Assembly: GCA_010672165.1 (NCBI GenBank)
Contig: JAAHHN010000002.1
Location: forward strand, 23,335-87,334
Direction of reading: 5' to 3'
Length of the DNA: 64,000 bases
From: Spirulina sp. SIO3F2
GTDB taxonomy: Bacteria; Cyanobacteriota; Cyanobacteriia; Cyanobacteriales; Spirulinaceae
The position numbers and the translations under genes were made by a program. Positions 26,413-36,752 of this stretch are shown piece by piece. The notes beneath the pieces are model-generated. The model worked only from the letters and a program-made list of their open reading frames with translations, was not told where the DNA came from and made no database searches. Within the stretch, counting starts at the first letter, position 1; every line of letters starts with the position of its first letter.

Positions 26413-26988
26413 CTAGTTAAGGAGTTCAGTCAGCTCTTGCGCTGATGTACCTAAAATTCGAGCCAGCGTATTCATCTCCTTGTTGCTGAAGCCATCACGA
26501 ATATTGCGTAGCTCTTCAACGGACTTACCTAAAATACGGGATAAAACCTTAAGCTGCTCATCACTAATCTCTTGGCCCTTGTAGATATTGCGTAGTTCCT
26601 GGGGAGAAAGCCGATAGGAATTGCAAAAGAATACAAACTCCTTGTCACTAACGTCGAGTTCTTGTTGACGATCGCGCAGCAAAAACGCGACGGCACGGGT
26701 GCCGTGCTCAGGGCGCTTAGCACTTTCGAGATATCGCTCCATCAACCGTGCAGCATTAGCTGGATTGCCCCCTGTTTTCTTGAGCAAGTCCCGACAAGCC
26801 ATCTGAAGCGCCTTGGTTAAGGTCTCATTATCATCGTGAAGTTGCTCTTCCTCACTCAGGGTCTCGACAATCCGCGAGGCGATTTCTGGTTTACAAAAGC
26901 CCACCTCTTGTTCATCGTACAAGATTGGGATGTAAGCGCGATCGGTATCAAACTCAAGATGCAAAGGCTGATTCGTCTGCTGTTTCAT
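26413..26988 (-). CDS. Conserved-looking hypothetical protein with two C-terminal helical repeats
   Basis: The ~191-residue product, from the ATG at 26986-26988 (MKQQTNQPLHLEF), has a short beta-rich N-terminal part (RAYIPILYDEQEVGFCKPEIA), a helical middle, and two ~24-residue repeats at the C-terminus: ISDEQLKVLSRILGKSVEEL then FSNKEMNTLARILGTSAQEL. The repeats read like successive helix-turn-helix or helical hairpin units. The longer frame to 27030 uses a TTG. I do not know the function. It is the only gene between the glycosyltransferase and the ATP synthase genes, and is divergent from the latter. Confidence 0.6.
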   Translation of the reverse strand: MKQQTNQPLHLEFDTDRAYIPILYDEQEVGFCKPEIASRIVETLSEEEQLHDDNETLTKALQMACRDLLKKTGGNPANAARLMERYLESAKRPEHGTRAVAFLLRDRQQELDVSDKEFVFFCNSYRLSPQELRNIYKGQEISDEQLKVLSRILGKSVEELRNIRDGFSNKEMNTLARILGTSAQELTELLN

Positions 26989-28844
<1,856 letters not shown>

Positions 28845-28856
28845 ACCCGTCCTATG

Positions 28857-28897
28857 ATGGCTAATTACTCATGTCTGAGGATTAGCCATTCTATTTT
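28857..28897 (+). terminator. Hairpin between the beta and epsilon genes (possible attenuator)
   Basis: ATGGCTAAT (28857-28865) pairs with ATTAGCCAT (28881-28889), a 9-bp perfect stem with a 15-nt loop, followed by TCTATTTT. It sits in the 80-bp gap between the two ATP synthase genes. It could slow or partly stop transcription and so lower epsilon relative to beta, or stabilise the upstream message; the sequence does not tell which. Confidence 0.55.
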
Positions 28898-28924
28898 GAC
28901 TGCTCATTCCATCATCAAAAGATT

Positions 28925-29335
28925 ATGACTTTAGAGGTTCGTGTAATTGCGCCAGACAAAACGGTCTGGAACGGCCCGGCTCAGGAGGTGATTCTGCCGA
29001 GCACCACGGGTCAATTAGGGATTTTGACTGACCATGCACCGTTGTTGAGTGCCTTAGACGTCGGTGTTATGCGAGTGCGTGCAGAAAAAGATTGGTCAGC
29101 GATCGCCCTGATGGGGGGATTTGCTGAAGTGGAAGACAACACTGTGACCATTTTGGTTAATGGTGCTGAGACGGCCGAGAACATCGACCGAGACAAGGCT
29201 AAGGCAGATTACGAAGCGGCTAAAACAACATTGGCAGGAATTGCGGAGGGCGATCGCCAAGGCAAGATCCAAGCTGAACAAGCCTACAAGCGTAGCCGCT
29301 CCTTATTCCAAGCTGTAGGTGGCATGGTTGATTAA
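28925..29335 (+). CDS. atpC: ATP synthase F1 subunit epsilon
   Basis: Epsilon belongs to the central stalk and its C-terminal helices inhibit ATP hydrolysis. The 136-residue product has the N-terminal beta-sandwich (MTLEVRVIAPDKTVWNGPAQ, then LPSTTGQLGILTDHAPLLSAL) and a C-terminal helical pair (DRDKAKADYEAAKTTLAGIA onward). It follows the beta gene by 80 bp with a hairpin in between, and is followed by a very strong palindromic terminator at 29377. In cyanobacterial nomenclature it is atpE. Confidence 0.97.
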   Translation: MTLEVRVIAPDKTVWNGPAQEVILPSTTGQLGILTDHAPLLSALDVGVMRVRAEKDWSAIALMGGFAEVEDNTVTILVNGAETAENIDRDKAKADYEAAKTTLAGIAEGDRQGKIQAEQAYKRSRSLFQAVGGMVD

Positions 29336-29376
29336 GCGCAGTGACATAGCATGTTGCGCGCTCAATAACCCAATAG

Positions 29377-29423
29377 AAATCAATAAAGCTGGATGATCAA
29401 TGATCATCCAGCTTTATTGATTT
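29377..29423. terminator. 47-bp palindromic bidirectional terminator
   Basis: A perfect inverted repeat with 23-bp arms separated by a single base (29400). The arms begin AAATCAATAAAGCTGG and TGATCATCCAGCTTTA. Each arm ends in an AAAT/ATTT-rich edge, so the hairpin has a T-rich tail on both strands (TTTATTG after the plus-strand stem; ATTTCTATTGG after the minus-strand one). It lies 41 bp past atpC and 43 bp before the 3' end of ycf65, which converge, so it probably ends both transcripts. Confidence 0.85.
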
Positions 29424-29430
29424 ATTGCGG

Positions 29431-29449
29431 AGCGGGCAACATGCCCGCT
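29431..29449. repeat. Dispersed palindrome AGCGGGCAACATGCCCGCT
   Basis: A perfect 19-bp palindrome with a 3-nt centre directly follows the atp terminator and lies 17 bp from the ycf65 stop. It is one of the G-rich palindromes of the same family as at 13433 and 48786. Confidence 0.6.
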
Positions 29450-29466
29450 CTGTGAATTTCGCGTTT

Positions 29467-29790
29467 TTAGTTACTGCCCGTAAACACAACCTGAGGGAAT
29501 TTCTCCTGAGCTTTGAGCATGGGAGTGCGCTTACCCTCCTCCTGCCAATAGTTGATCACCTCAGTGGCCTGGTTCAAAAGCGCAATGCGCTCGGTTTCCG
29601 AGATCCAGCGTTTGGACTCCAGTTCTTCTTTAAGCTGTTCCCAAGCATCGTTTCGGGGCCAAAAGTAGTAAGGGGTTAGGGGGCTTGTACCTTTACCTAC
29701 CACCTGATCAACAGCGATCGCCACATTGGCATCAAGCCAAAGAATTTTGAGAATAAATCGAGCTGAGGTTTCGATTACTGCGGTTTCCAA
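29467..29790 (-). CDS. ycf65: Ycf65 / PSRP-3 ribosomal protein
   Basis: A small-subunit ribosomal protein restricted to cyanobacteria and plastids, called plastid-specific ribosomal protein 3 in chloroplasts. The 107-residue product carries the family block [20 protein letters not shown], then [20 protein letters not shown] and [18 protein letters not shown]. The only suitable start is a TTG at 29788-29790, supported by GGGAGG five bases upstream on the minus strand. It is a single gene convergent with atpC. Confidence 0.92.
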   Translation of the reverse strand: METAVIETSARFILKILWLDANVAIAVDQVVGKGTSPLTPYYFWPRNDAWEQLKEELESKRWISETERIALLNQATEVINYWQEEGKRTPMLKAQEKFPQVVFTGSN

Positions 29791-29961
29791 TTACGCCTCC
29801 CGGACTTTTTGTTGATTTGTGTTGAGTTTTGGGTTAATTCTGTTGTTTCAAGCCTATTGGGTATCACAGGCTTGATAAATTGACAATTCTTAATTGTAGA
29901 CCATAATCTGTCTTCCCTTCAAGTCATAGAATTGTTCTGTTGCGCCAACAGACGAGGAACC

Positions 29962-30717
29962 ATGATTTTCGTTTTTGATATTGACGGAGTGATTCGGGAT
30001 GTGAGCGGTTCCTACCGTCGAGCTCTTGCTGATACAGTCGAACAGTTTACGGCAGGCCAGCACCGCCCTACCCCTGCTGATATTGATCGCCTCAAAGCCG
30101 AAGGTATCTGGAACAACGATTGGAAAGGCTCCGAAGAACTCACCTATCGGTATTGGGAGACCCAAGGGCGATCGCGCCCAGAGGTCACCTTGGACTATGA
30201 AACCTTGGTCGACTTTTTCCAATCCCGTTATCGCGGTGCAAACTGGGATGGCTATGTGGCGACTGAGCCACTACTGGTTCATTCAGACTATTTTGCGCAG
30301 CTCACTACTGACCAAATCCACTGGGGCTTTTTTAGTGGTGCTACACGAGCTTCGGCAGAATATGTCCTTTGCCAACGTTTGGGATTGGTACAGCCGCAAC
30401 TTGTGGCGATGGAAGATGCACCTGATAAGCCTAATCCGACCGGACTTTTTCAGGTTTGTGCCCAGTTACATTCCAATTGGACGAAAGAAACAATTGTTTA
30501 TGCAGGAGATACGGTTGCAGATATGCATACGATCCAGCAGGCGCGATCGCAACGTCCAGAACTCGCTATCTTTGGTGTGGGCATCATTCCACCCCACGCG
30601 CAGCAAACACCACAGCAGAAAGCTGACTACAGTGACCTGCTTACAGCCGCAGGCGCATCTCAGGTACTCACGAATATTGAGCAGTTGACCCTCGCAGTTG
30701 GCCAAACGTTGAATTAG
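29962..30717 (+). CDS. HAD-superfamily hydrolase (IGPD-like family, TIGR01548 type)
   Basis: A probable phosphatase of the haloacid dehalogenase superfamily. The 251-residue product starts MIFVFDIDGVIRDVSGSYRR, which is motif I with the nucleophile Asp and the second Asp (DxD), in a form typical of the subfamily found mainly in cyanobacteria and archaea. Motif II fits FFSGATRASAE, and motif III/IV are in EDAPDKPNPTGL and YAGDTVADMHTIQQA. The ATG at 29962 has GAGGAA just upstream; the longer frame begins with a TTG at 29932. Substrate is unknown. It is a single gene. Confidence 0.85.
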   Translation: MIFVFDIDGVIRDVSGSYRRALADTVEQFTAGQHRPTPADIDRLKAEGIWNNDWKGSEELTYRYWETQGRSRPEVTLDYETLVDFFQSRYRGANWDGYVATEPLLVHSDYFAQLTTDQIHWGFFSGATRASAEYVLCQRLGLVQPQLVAMEDAPDKPNPTGLFQVCAQLHSNWTKETIVYAGDTVADMHTIQQARSQRPELAIFGVGIIPPHAQQTPQQKADYSDLLTAAGASQVLTNIEQLTLAVGQTLN

Positions 30718-30918
30718 CGTATACCGCAAGAACATCATCCAGGACGGGCGAGACACCCACGCTACGAAAATGGAGAAATCCAAAGCAACGTAACACAGGT
30801 GGTCACTGAGCGGAGTCGTTGGCATAGCCTCCCAAAGGGATAGTGCATCCTCCGACCATCGATCATCAAATATTTCTCTAGAGTTCTAGAGGGTGTATAT
30901 CATCTACCACATTAGGGT

Positions 30919-31066
30919 TCTAGCCTGGATTATTCATAAGGCAGGCGGGACGCCTGCGCTACGGTTTTCTCGCTCTACAGTCCGTAGCGCGAGCATCTTG
31001 CCCGCCACTGGATTAAGCTTAATGCCCAGCGGTTTTGGATGAGAGTCATGAATAATGCAGGCTAGA
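30919..31066. mobile_element. MITE-like element with 21-bp terminal inverted repeats
   Basis: The left end (30919) reads TCTAGCCTGGATTATTCAT, and the reverse complement of the right end (from 31066) reads TCTAGCCTGCATTATTCAT, matching in 19 of 21 bases over the full arms. The 148-bp element contains two of the dispersed G-rich palindromes (GCAGGCGGGACGCCTGC at 30941 and GCGCGAGCATCTTGCCCGC near 30996). A related end, ATGAATAATGCAGG, is present alone near 40223. There is no open frame. The rest of the 30718-31217 spacer also contains GGGCGAGACACCCACGCTAC near 30745, similar to the element's inner repeat. Confidence 0.6.
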
Positions 31067-31217
31067 GATTCGGAAAGTCAGACAAAATCAAAGTGAGTTG
31101 GGGGATTACTGTTTCAGAATTTGTAACGTGTAGCAGCAAACCCAGAATCTCTTGGCATACTAAACGCTATATCTGGCTCGATGCTGGGAAATTTTGGCGC
31201 TGCTGCCCGAGGAAATC

Positions 31218-32573
31218 ATGAAACCATTTCGCCTGCTCTATTCATTTTGCCTAGTCCTATGGCTTTTCTGTAGCTTAGCCTTGCCCGCCCAAGCTTTCTG
31301 TGGCTTTTATGTCGCCAAGGCAGATACTGACTTATATAACCAAGCTTCGCAGGTGATTATTGCTCGGGATGGCGATCGCACCATCCTCACCATGGCCAAC
31401 GACTACCAAGGTGAAGTGGCAGATTTTGCAATGGTTGTGCCTGTCCCGGTGGTACTTGAAGAAGAACAGGTGCGTGTAGCTGATCCCACAGTGCTCAAGC
31501 GTCTGGATGATTTCAGCGCCCCCCGCTTGGTGGAATATTTTGATGAGAATCCTTGTGCGCCTCAGCCGCCTGTGGTTTTTGCACCAACGGTCCCCAGCCC
31601 TACAAGTGGAGCGGTTCGACAAGAGATTGCCGAAGAAGAAATCGATCTAGGGGTGACGGTGGAAGCTGAATTTACGGTGGGTGAATATGACATTGTGATT
31701 CTTAGTGCCGAGGAATCCCAGGGTCTAGAAACTTGGCTGCGTCAGAATGACTACAACATTCCAGCGGGAGCGCACGAACTGTTGCAGCCCTACATTCGCC
31801 AAGAACTCAAGTTTTTTGTGGCTAAGGTGAATTTGGCTGAATTTGAGCAGAGCGAAACTCAAAACCTGCGACCCTTGCAGATGGCGTTTGAGTCCCCACG
31901 CTTTATGCTACCCATTCGTCTGGGGATGCTCAATGCTCAAGGGGATCAGGATCTGATTGTCTATCTGCTCTCACCCAAGGGTCAGGTTGAACTCACCAAC
32001 TATCGCACAGTCAAAATCCCCTCTGATCTTGATGTATCAGAGTTTGTGGAAGAAGAATTTCCGGAGTTCTACACAACTATGTTTGACCAGTCCTATCAAA
32101 CCGAAAATAAAGAAGTGGGCTTTTTAGAATATGCCTGGAATATGGCATGGTGTGACCCTTGCTCTGCCCAACCGTTAAGTTCTGAGGAACTGGGCAAAGC
32201 GGGTGTATTCTGGATTCAAAAAAATGCATCCAATGGACAGTTTGCTCCCCCCAACAACGATGTTTTTATCACTCGACTCCATGTGCGCTATAGCCGTGAC
32301 AAATTCCCAGAAGACCTAATATTCCAGGAAACGGGCAATCAACAGACCTTCCAAGGTCGTTATGTGATTCGTCATCCCTATCGGGGTGAGATGGACTGCT
32401 CAGCCGCTGCACCCTATCGTGCCCAGGTGCGCGATCGCCAACAAAATGCCCTCAAAAATGTGATCCGCCTCACGGGCTGGAAGCGGACTGAAACTTATCC
32501 AAAGGTAAAGTGGCTTATCGATCGCCCCAATCCCAATCCTGAACCCTGGTGGCAGAACGTATTTGGAAATTGA
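31218..32573 (+). CDS. DUF2330-domain exported protein
   Basis: The 451-residue product starts MKPFRLLYSFCLVLWLFCSL and has a signal peptide ending ALPAQA before FCGFYVAKAD. The mature body matches DUF2330, an exported family of unknown function, with MANDYQGEVADFAMVVPVPV and the later Cys pair (WCDPCSAQPLS; also MDCSAAAPYR). The Cys right after the signal region would suit disulfides in the periplasm. The ATG at 31218 has GAGG nine bases upstream; the longer frame uses TTG. It lies convergent to potA with 25 bp between stop codons. Function is unknown. Confidence 0.8.
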   Translation: MKPFRLLYSFCLVLWLFCSLALPAQAFCGFYVAKADTDLYNQASQVIIARDGDRTILTMANDYQGEVADFAMVVPVPVVLEEEQVRVADPTVLKRLDDFSAPRLVEYFDENPCAPQPPVVFAPTVPSPTSGAVRQEIAEEEIDLGVTVEAEFTVGEYDIVILSAEESQGLETWLRQNDYNIPAGAHELLQPYIRQELKFFVAKVNLAEFEQSETQNLRPLQMAFESPRFMLPIRLGMLNAQGDQDLIVYLLSPKGQVELTNYRTVKIPSDLDVSEFVEEEFPEFYTTMFDQSYQTENKEVGFLEYAWNMAWCDPCSAQPLSSEELGKAGVFWIQKNASNGQFAPPNNDVFITRLHVRYSRDKFPEDLIFQETGNQQTFQGRYVIRHPYRGEMDCSAAAPYRAQVRDRQQNALKNVIRLTGWKRTETYPKVKWLIDRPNPNPEPWWQNVFGN

Positions 32574-32598
32574 CCAATTCAATGAGAGAATCCTGCAG

Positions 32599-33738
32599 TT
32601 ATTTCGCAAACGTCAAACAATCCTCAGCCGACCACGATACATAAACCGATGTGTTCGGTTCGAGGGTTAGACCCATAGGGTTTGGCTGGCGAACCGTCAT
32701 CGTTTGTTGTGGCGCGGATTCATCTCCCTTAGCTTCAAGTGCCACCACGAACTGTACATGAGTTCCCAAATACATGAGGTGTTGAATCCGACCCTGAAAG
32801 CAATTGTCTTGTGTCGTCGGTTTAGATGTCAGTTGGACTTTCTCAGGACGAATGCTCAGGGTAACAACTGGGGGGGCATCAGGAATAGTCTGAGACCAAA
32901 GACCAAAACCTTCAGCAATGTTCACTTGGAGGCGAGCACTTTCCTCAACCTGCACAACTCCCTCAAACAGATTCGTCTCACCAATAAAATCAGCAACAAA
33001 AGCGGTTTTGGGGTGCTCATAAATTTCGGTGGGTGTGCCCACTTGTTCAATGTAACCTGCCCGAACCACTGCAATGCGATCAGACAATGAGAGCGCTTCC
33101 TCTTGGTCATGGGTGACCATTACAAATGTCAATCCCACTTCTTGATGCAAGCGAGACAGCTCCACTTGCATTTCTTTACGTAGTTTGAGATCCAACGCCC
33201 CAAGCGGTTCGTCCAATAGTACCACTGCGGGTCGGTTCACCAAGGCTCGCGCTAGTGCTACCCGTTGCCGCTGACCGCCAGACAGTTGTTGGGGATACCG
33301 CTGGGCGAAAGCATCAAGACGGACTCCTGCTAAAGCCGTTATGACTTTTTGTTCAATTTCCGATTTGCTTAGACGTTTGAGTTTGAGACCAAAGGCAATA
33401 TTCTCAGCCACCGTGAGGTGGTTGAACAGAGCATAACTCTGAAAGACTGTATTGACTGGGCGCTTGTAGGGAGGCACCGCGTTCATGGTCTGATTCTGGA
33501 TGAGAACTTGACCCGTTGTGGGGAATTCAAAGCCCGCGATCAGGCGCAACAAGGTAGTCTTGCCACAACCCGATGGTCCTAAAATGCAAAAAAATTCGCC
33601 TGGGCGAATTTGCAAATCCACACCATTGATCACAGTTTCACCCGCAAAAGATTTATGAATCTGTTGTAATTCAACATCCCAAGCTGTTGATGCGGTGTGG
33701 GTGGAGAAGGTTGGAGTGGGAGACACAAGGGAAGGCAT
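32599..33738 (-). CDS. potA: Spermidine/putrescine ABC transporter ATP-binding protein
   Basis: The ATPase of a polyamine import system. The 379-residue product has Walker A GPSGCGKTTLLRL near residue 55, the signature QQLSGGQRQRVALARAL, Walker B VVLLDEPLGALD, the His-loop MVTHDQEEAL, and a C-terminal regulatory TOBE-like domain (FIGETNLFEGVVQVEE onward). It is the PotA/CysA type; PotA is favoured by the presence of a PotC-like permease gene at 35946. The ATG at 33736-33738 is chosen over a TTG/ATG upstream extension. potB and potD are not in the window. Confidence 0.85.
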   Translation of the reverse strand: MPSLVSPTPTFSTHTASTAWDVELQQIHKSFAGETVINGVDLQIRPGEFFCILGPSGCGKTTLLRLIAGFEFPTTGQVLIQNQTMNAVPPYKRPVNTVFQSYALFNHLTVAENIAFGLKLKRLSKSEIEQKVITALAGVRLDAFAQRYPQQLSGGQRQRVALARALVNRPAVVLLDEPLGALDLKLRKEMQVELSRLHQEVGLTFVMVTHDQEEALSLSDRIAVVRAGYIEQVGTPTEIYEHPKTAFVADFIGETNLFEGVVQVEESARLQVNIAEGFGLWSQTIPDAPPVVTLSIRPEKVQLTSKPTTQDNCFQGRIQHLMYLGTHVQFVVALEAKGDESAPQQTMTVRQPNPMGLTLEPNTSVYVSWSAEDCLTFAK

Positions 33739-34137
33739 AACTGCGCAAACCTGAAGAAACAAAATGATTGCAGGGGAAGCGATCGCTTCCTTATCTTACA
33801 CACATCAATCTCCCACAATCCTCTTTTCAGCCCCGATGATTATGATGTTTAGTAATTTTGAGATGCGATGTATGAGGAATTCTACTCAAGCCCCCCAATT
33901 TTTTCTGTGGGAGGTTAATATTGATGTCAAGCCTTGAGCAATTCAGGGTAGCTCTCTCTCCCAAATAGGAGATTGTAATAATTTTATACTCATGCGTCTT
34001 GAATCAGGCAGATCTGCGAAGAAAGAATACTGTTTTGCTCAAGCCACCTCATGGATTGATTTTGGTTTTGCTGAAAACCTCTTATACCCTGAAGGTTATG
34101 TAGCCATAACTGCTGACAGTGTTAGCAGACGTTAACG
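33739..34137. other. Divergent promoter region of potA and mrdA, about 399 bp
   Basis: This spacer separates the divergent potA and PBP2 genes and should contain both promoters. The HIP1-centred palindrome GGAAGCGATCGCTTCC lies at about 33775-33790. I see no RNA gene or credible open frame. The A+T-rich stretch 33840-34000 may contain the mrdA promoter. Confidence 0.45.
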
Positions 34138-35931
34138 ATGCGAGCGATTCATCCTACTACGCTTCAGCCCACTTCCCGAGTTGGGCGCAAACAGACCCCC
34201 CGTACTGTGGGTCTGCACTACCAATCTGTCATCATTATGTTTGTGGTTAGCCTAGTGCTGTTGGGGGGAATCGGTTCCAGACTCGCCTATCTCCAACTCG
34301 CTGAGGGCGAGAAAAATACGGCTTTAGCTGAAGATAACCGCATCCGAACTATTCCTCGCCAGCCTGTACGGGGTACGATCTTAGACCGTAGAGGCAAATT
34401 ATTGGCTAGCAGCCGCTTGACGCATTCAGCTTATATTTGGCCTTTGGCCCAAGAGCATCCGACTTGGGATCGAACTGTTGAGCGTTTGTCCCAAATCCTT
34501 GGCCTGCCTCAATCAGAAATTCGTGATCCGGTCGAAGCCTCAGAGTACAACTCACCAACCCGGATTCGAATTGCGCGCAACCTCACCCCGGAGCAAATCA
34601 CGGCTATCAAAGAATATAGCTTTGAGCTTGCTGAGGTCAATGTTGATGTAGAGCATGTTCGTTCTTACCCTAACAAGTCTGTGGCATCCCACATTATGGG
34701 CTATACCGGAGAACTTAATGCAGAAGAGCTAGAAGCCCGACGCTCTGATGGTTATCGGCTTGGTGACATTGTTGGGCAAATGGGAGTGGAAGAATCACTC
34801 GAAAAACTTCTACGCGGTGAGTGGGGTGGACAGCAGGTAGAAGTTGATGGAGCTGGCCAAGTGGTTCGCATCCTGGGTCAGAAACAGGCGAAAGCAGGGA
34901 AAAATGTTACCCTCACCCTCGATATTGAGTTGCAGAAAGCAGCCGAGAAGGCACTGGGTCGGCGTAAAGGAGCGGTTGTTGCGCTTAATCCTAATGATGG
35001 AGCCGTGCTGGCGATGGTGAGCTATCCAACCTTTGATCCCAACATCTTTTCAGGTCGGATTACAGAACAACAATGGCAGGAGTTGCAGGGAGAAGGTAAT
35101 CCCTTTGTTAATCGAGCGTTGCGAGGATTCCCCCCCGCTTCCACTTTCAAAATTGTGACGGCTGTGGCGGGAATGGAGTCAGGTAAATATCCGCCCGACA
35201 CGATTTTGCCGACATATGCCTACCTCCGTGTAGGCGGAACTGCATTTGGGGAATGGAATCGAGCTGGTTTTGGCCCAATGGGCTATGTACGGGCGATGGC
35301 TTGGAGTAGTAATACATTTCATGGTCAGGTTGGTCGTGGGATTGGCGGTCCAGCATTAATTGATTGGTCACGGCGGTTTGGTTTTGGGGCTAAAACTGGG
35401 ATCGAGCTAGGTTCAGAGGCAGAGGGCTTAATTGCTGATGATGCCTGGAAGCAAGAACGCTTTAATTGGGAATGGACAGCGGGGGATACTGTGAATATGT
35501 CCATTGGTCAGGGTTTTACCCAAGCAACTCCTTTGCAAGTGGCGGTTATGTTTGCGGTTCCTGCTAATGGAGGTTATCGCGTTAAACCCTATCTGCTCAA
35601 GGATGAAACTGATAGAACTCAAGCGCGAGTTTCCCTTGACTTAGATCCGACAACAATTGAAACGATTCGTAAAGGTTTGCGGACTGTGATTACTGGTGGT
35701 ACAGGGACAACTGTTAATCGACCAGGGATTCCTACCCCAGCGGGTAAAAGTGGCACAGCAGAGGCTCCACCCGGCGAGGCTCATGCTTGGTTTGGAGCTT
35801 ATGCACCTTACGAGAATCCAGAAATTGTCGTTGTGGCATTTGCTGAACATTCAGGTGGGGGTGGTGGTTCAACCGCCGGTCCGATTGTTGCACAAGTCTT
35901 GGAAGCTTACTTTGCTCAGAAAAAACAATAG
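34138..35931 (+). CDS. mrdA: Penicillin-binding protein 2 (class B transpeptidase)
   Basis: A membrane-anchored transpeptidase of the elongation (rod) complex that cross-links peptidoglycan. The 597-residue product has one N-terminal membrane segment (VIIMFVVSLVLLGGIG), a pedestal domain with RTIPRQPVRGTILDRRGKLL, and the transpeptidase domain with SxxK at PPASTFKIV (Ser335, Lys338), SxN at AWSSNTFHG, and KSG at AGKSGTAEAP. Size and motifs fit PBP2 rather than FtsI. potC follows only 14 bp later on the same strand, although it has no obvious functional link. Confidence 0.92.
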   Translation: MRAIHPTTLQPTSRVGRKQTPRTVGLHYQSVIIMFVVSLVLLGGIGSRLAYLQLAEGEKNTALAEDNRIRTIPRQPVRGTILDRRGKLLASSRLTHSAYIWPLAQEHPTWDRTVERLSQILGLPQSEIRDPVEASEYNSPTRIRIARNLTPEQITAIKEYSFELAEVNVDVEHVRSYPNKSVASHIMGYTGELNAEELEARRSDGYRLGDIVGQMGVEESLEKLLRGEWGGQQVEVDGAGQVVRILGQKQAKAGKNVTLTLDIELQKAAEKALGRRKGAVVALNPNDGAVLAMVSYPTFDPNIFSGRITEQQWQELQGEGNPFVNRALRGFPPASTFKIVTAVAGMESGKYPPDTILPTYAYLRVGGTAFGEWNRAGFGPMGYVRAMAWSSNTFHGQVGRGIGGPALIDWSRRFGFGAKTGIELGSEAEGLIADDAWKQERFNWEWTAGDTVNMSIGQGFTQATPLQVAVMFAVPANGGYRVKPYLLKDETDRTQARVSLDLDPTTIETIRKGLRTVITGGTGTTVNRPGIPTPAGKSGTAEAPPGEAHAWFGAYAPYENPEIVVVAFAEHSGGGGGSTAGPIVAQVLEAYFAQKKQ

Positions 35932-35945
35932 CTGGGCAGATAATT

Positions 35946-36752
35946 ATGCTTCTTAATAATAAACAAGGCCAGCGAGGAGCTTGGCAAGCGTTTTTTACCG
36001 GGCTGATGTTTGGCTATATGTATCTGCCGATCGCGGTACTTACGCTCTATAGCTTTAACCAGTCTGCCTATAGTGCACAATGGACAGGGTTTTCACTGCG
36101 ATGGTATCGCAAACTACTCCATGATGGACGCATCTTACATGCTTTGGAAAATAGCTTAGCTGTGGCGATCGCTTCTGTCATAGTTGCTGCGGTTCTCGGG
36201 AGTCTTATGGCGGTTGGACTCGCAAAATACCGGTTTCTGGGGCGATCGCTCTATCGAGGTGTGGCCTATTTGCCGTTGATTGTGCCCGATATTGCGATCG
36301 CAGTTTCCACATTGATTTTCTTAGCAGTTGTGGGCATTCAATTAAGCCTCTGGACAATTATTGCGGCTCATATTGTCTTTTGTTTAGCCTATGTTGCCAT
36401 TGTAGTCTCTTCTCGCCTAACCAACCTTGACCCTCATCTCGAAGAAGCCGCTTTGGATTTGGGCGCTACTCCTGTGCAAGCCTTTACTCAAGTGCTGCTG
36501 CCGGAACTAGCTCCTGCGATTGTGGCGGGATGTTTGCTTTCCTTTGTCTTGAGCATGGACGACTTTTTGATAGCTAGCTTCACCGCCGGAACTGGAGCGA
36601 CCACGTTGCCTATGGAAATCTTTAGTCGCATTCGTACCGGGGTTAAACCGGATATTAATGCCCTGAGTGTGGTGTTAATTTCAGCGTCGGGAGCGATCGC
36701 CTGTTTAGCAGAATATTTGCGCTACAAGGGCGAGCAACGGCAGCGGGGTTGA
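35946..36752 (+). CDS. potC: Spermidine/putrescine ABC transporter permease
   Basis: A membrane permease of a polyamine importer. The 268-residue product has six likely membrane segments. The cytoplasmic EAA loop that docks on the ATPase is clear: EEAALDLGATPVQAFTQVLL, near residues 160-180, followed by PELAPAIVAGCLLSFVLSMDDF. The start SYSFNQS-like FNQSAYSAQWTGFSLRWY is common to PotC/YdcV-type permeases. birA begins directly at the next base after its TGA stop, so the two are probably co-translated. The matching ATPase gene is probably potA at 32.6 kb, on the other side of mrdA. Confidence 0.85.
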   Translation: MLLNNKQGQRGAWQAFFTGLMFGYMYLPIAVLTLYSFNQSAYSAQWTGFSLRWYRKLLHDGRILHALENSLAVAIASVIVAAVLGSLMAVGLAKYRFLGRSLYRGVAYLPLIVPDIAIAVSTLIFLAVVGIQLSLWTIIAAHIVFCLAYVAIVVSSRLTNLDPHLEEAALDLGATPVQAFTQVLLPELAPAIVAGCLLSFVLSMDDFLIASFTAGTGATTLPMEIFSRIRTGVKPDINALSVVLISASGAIACLAEYLRYKGEQRQRG

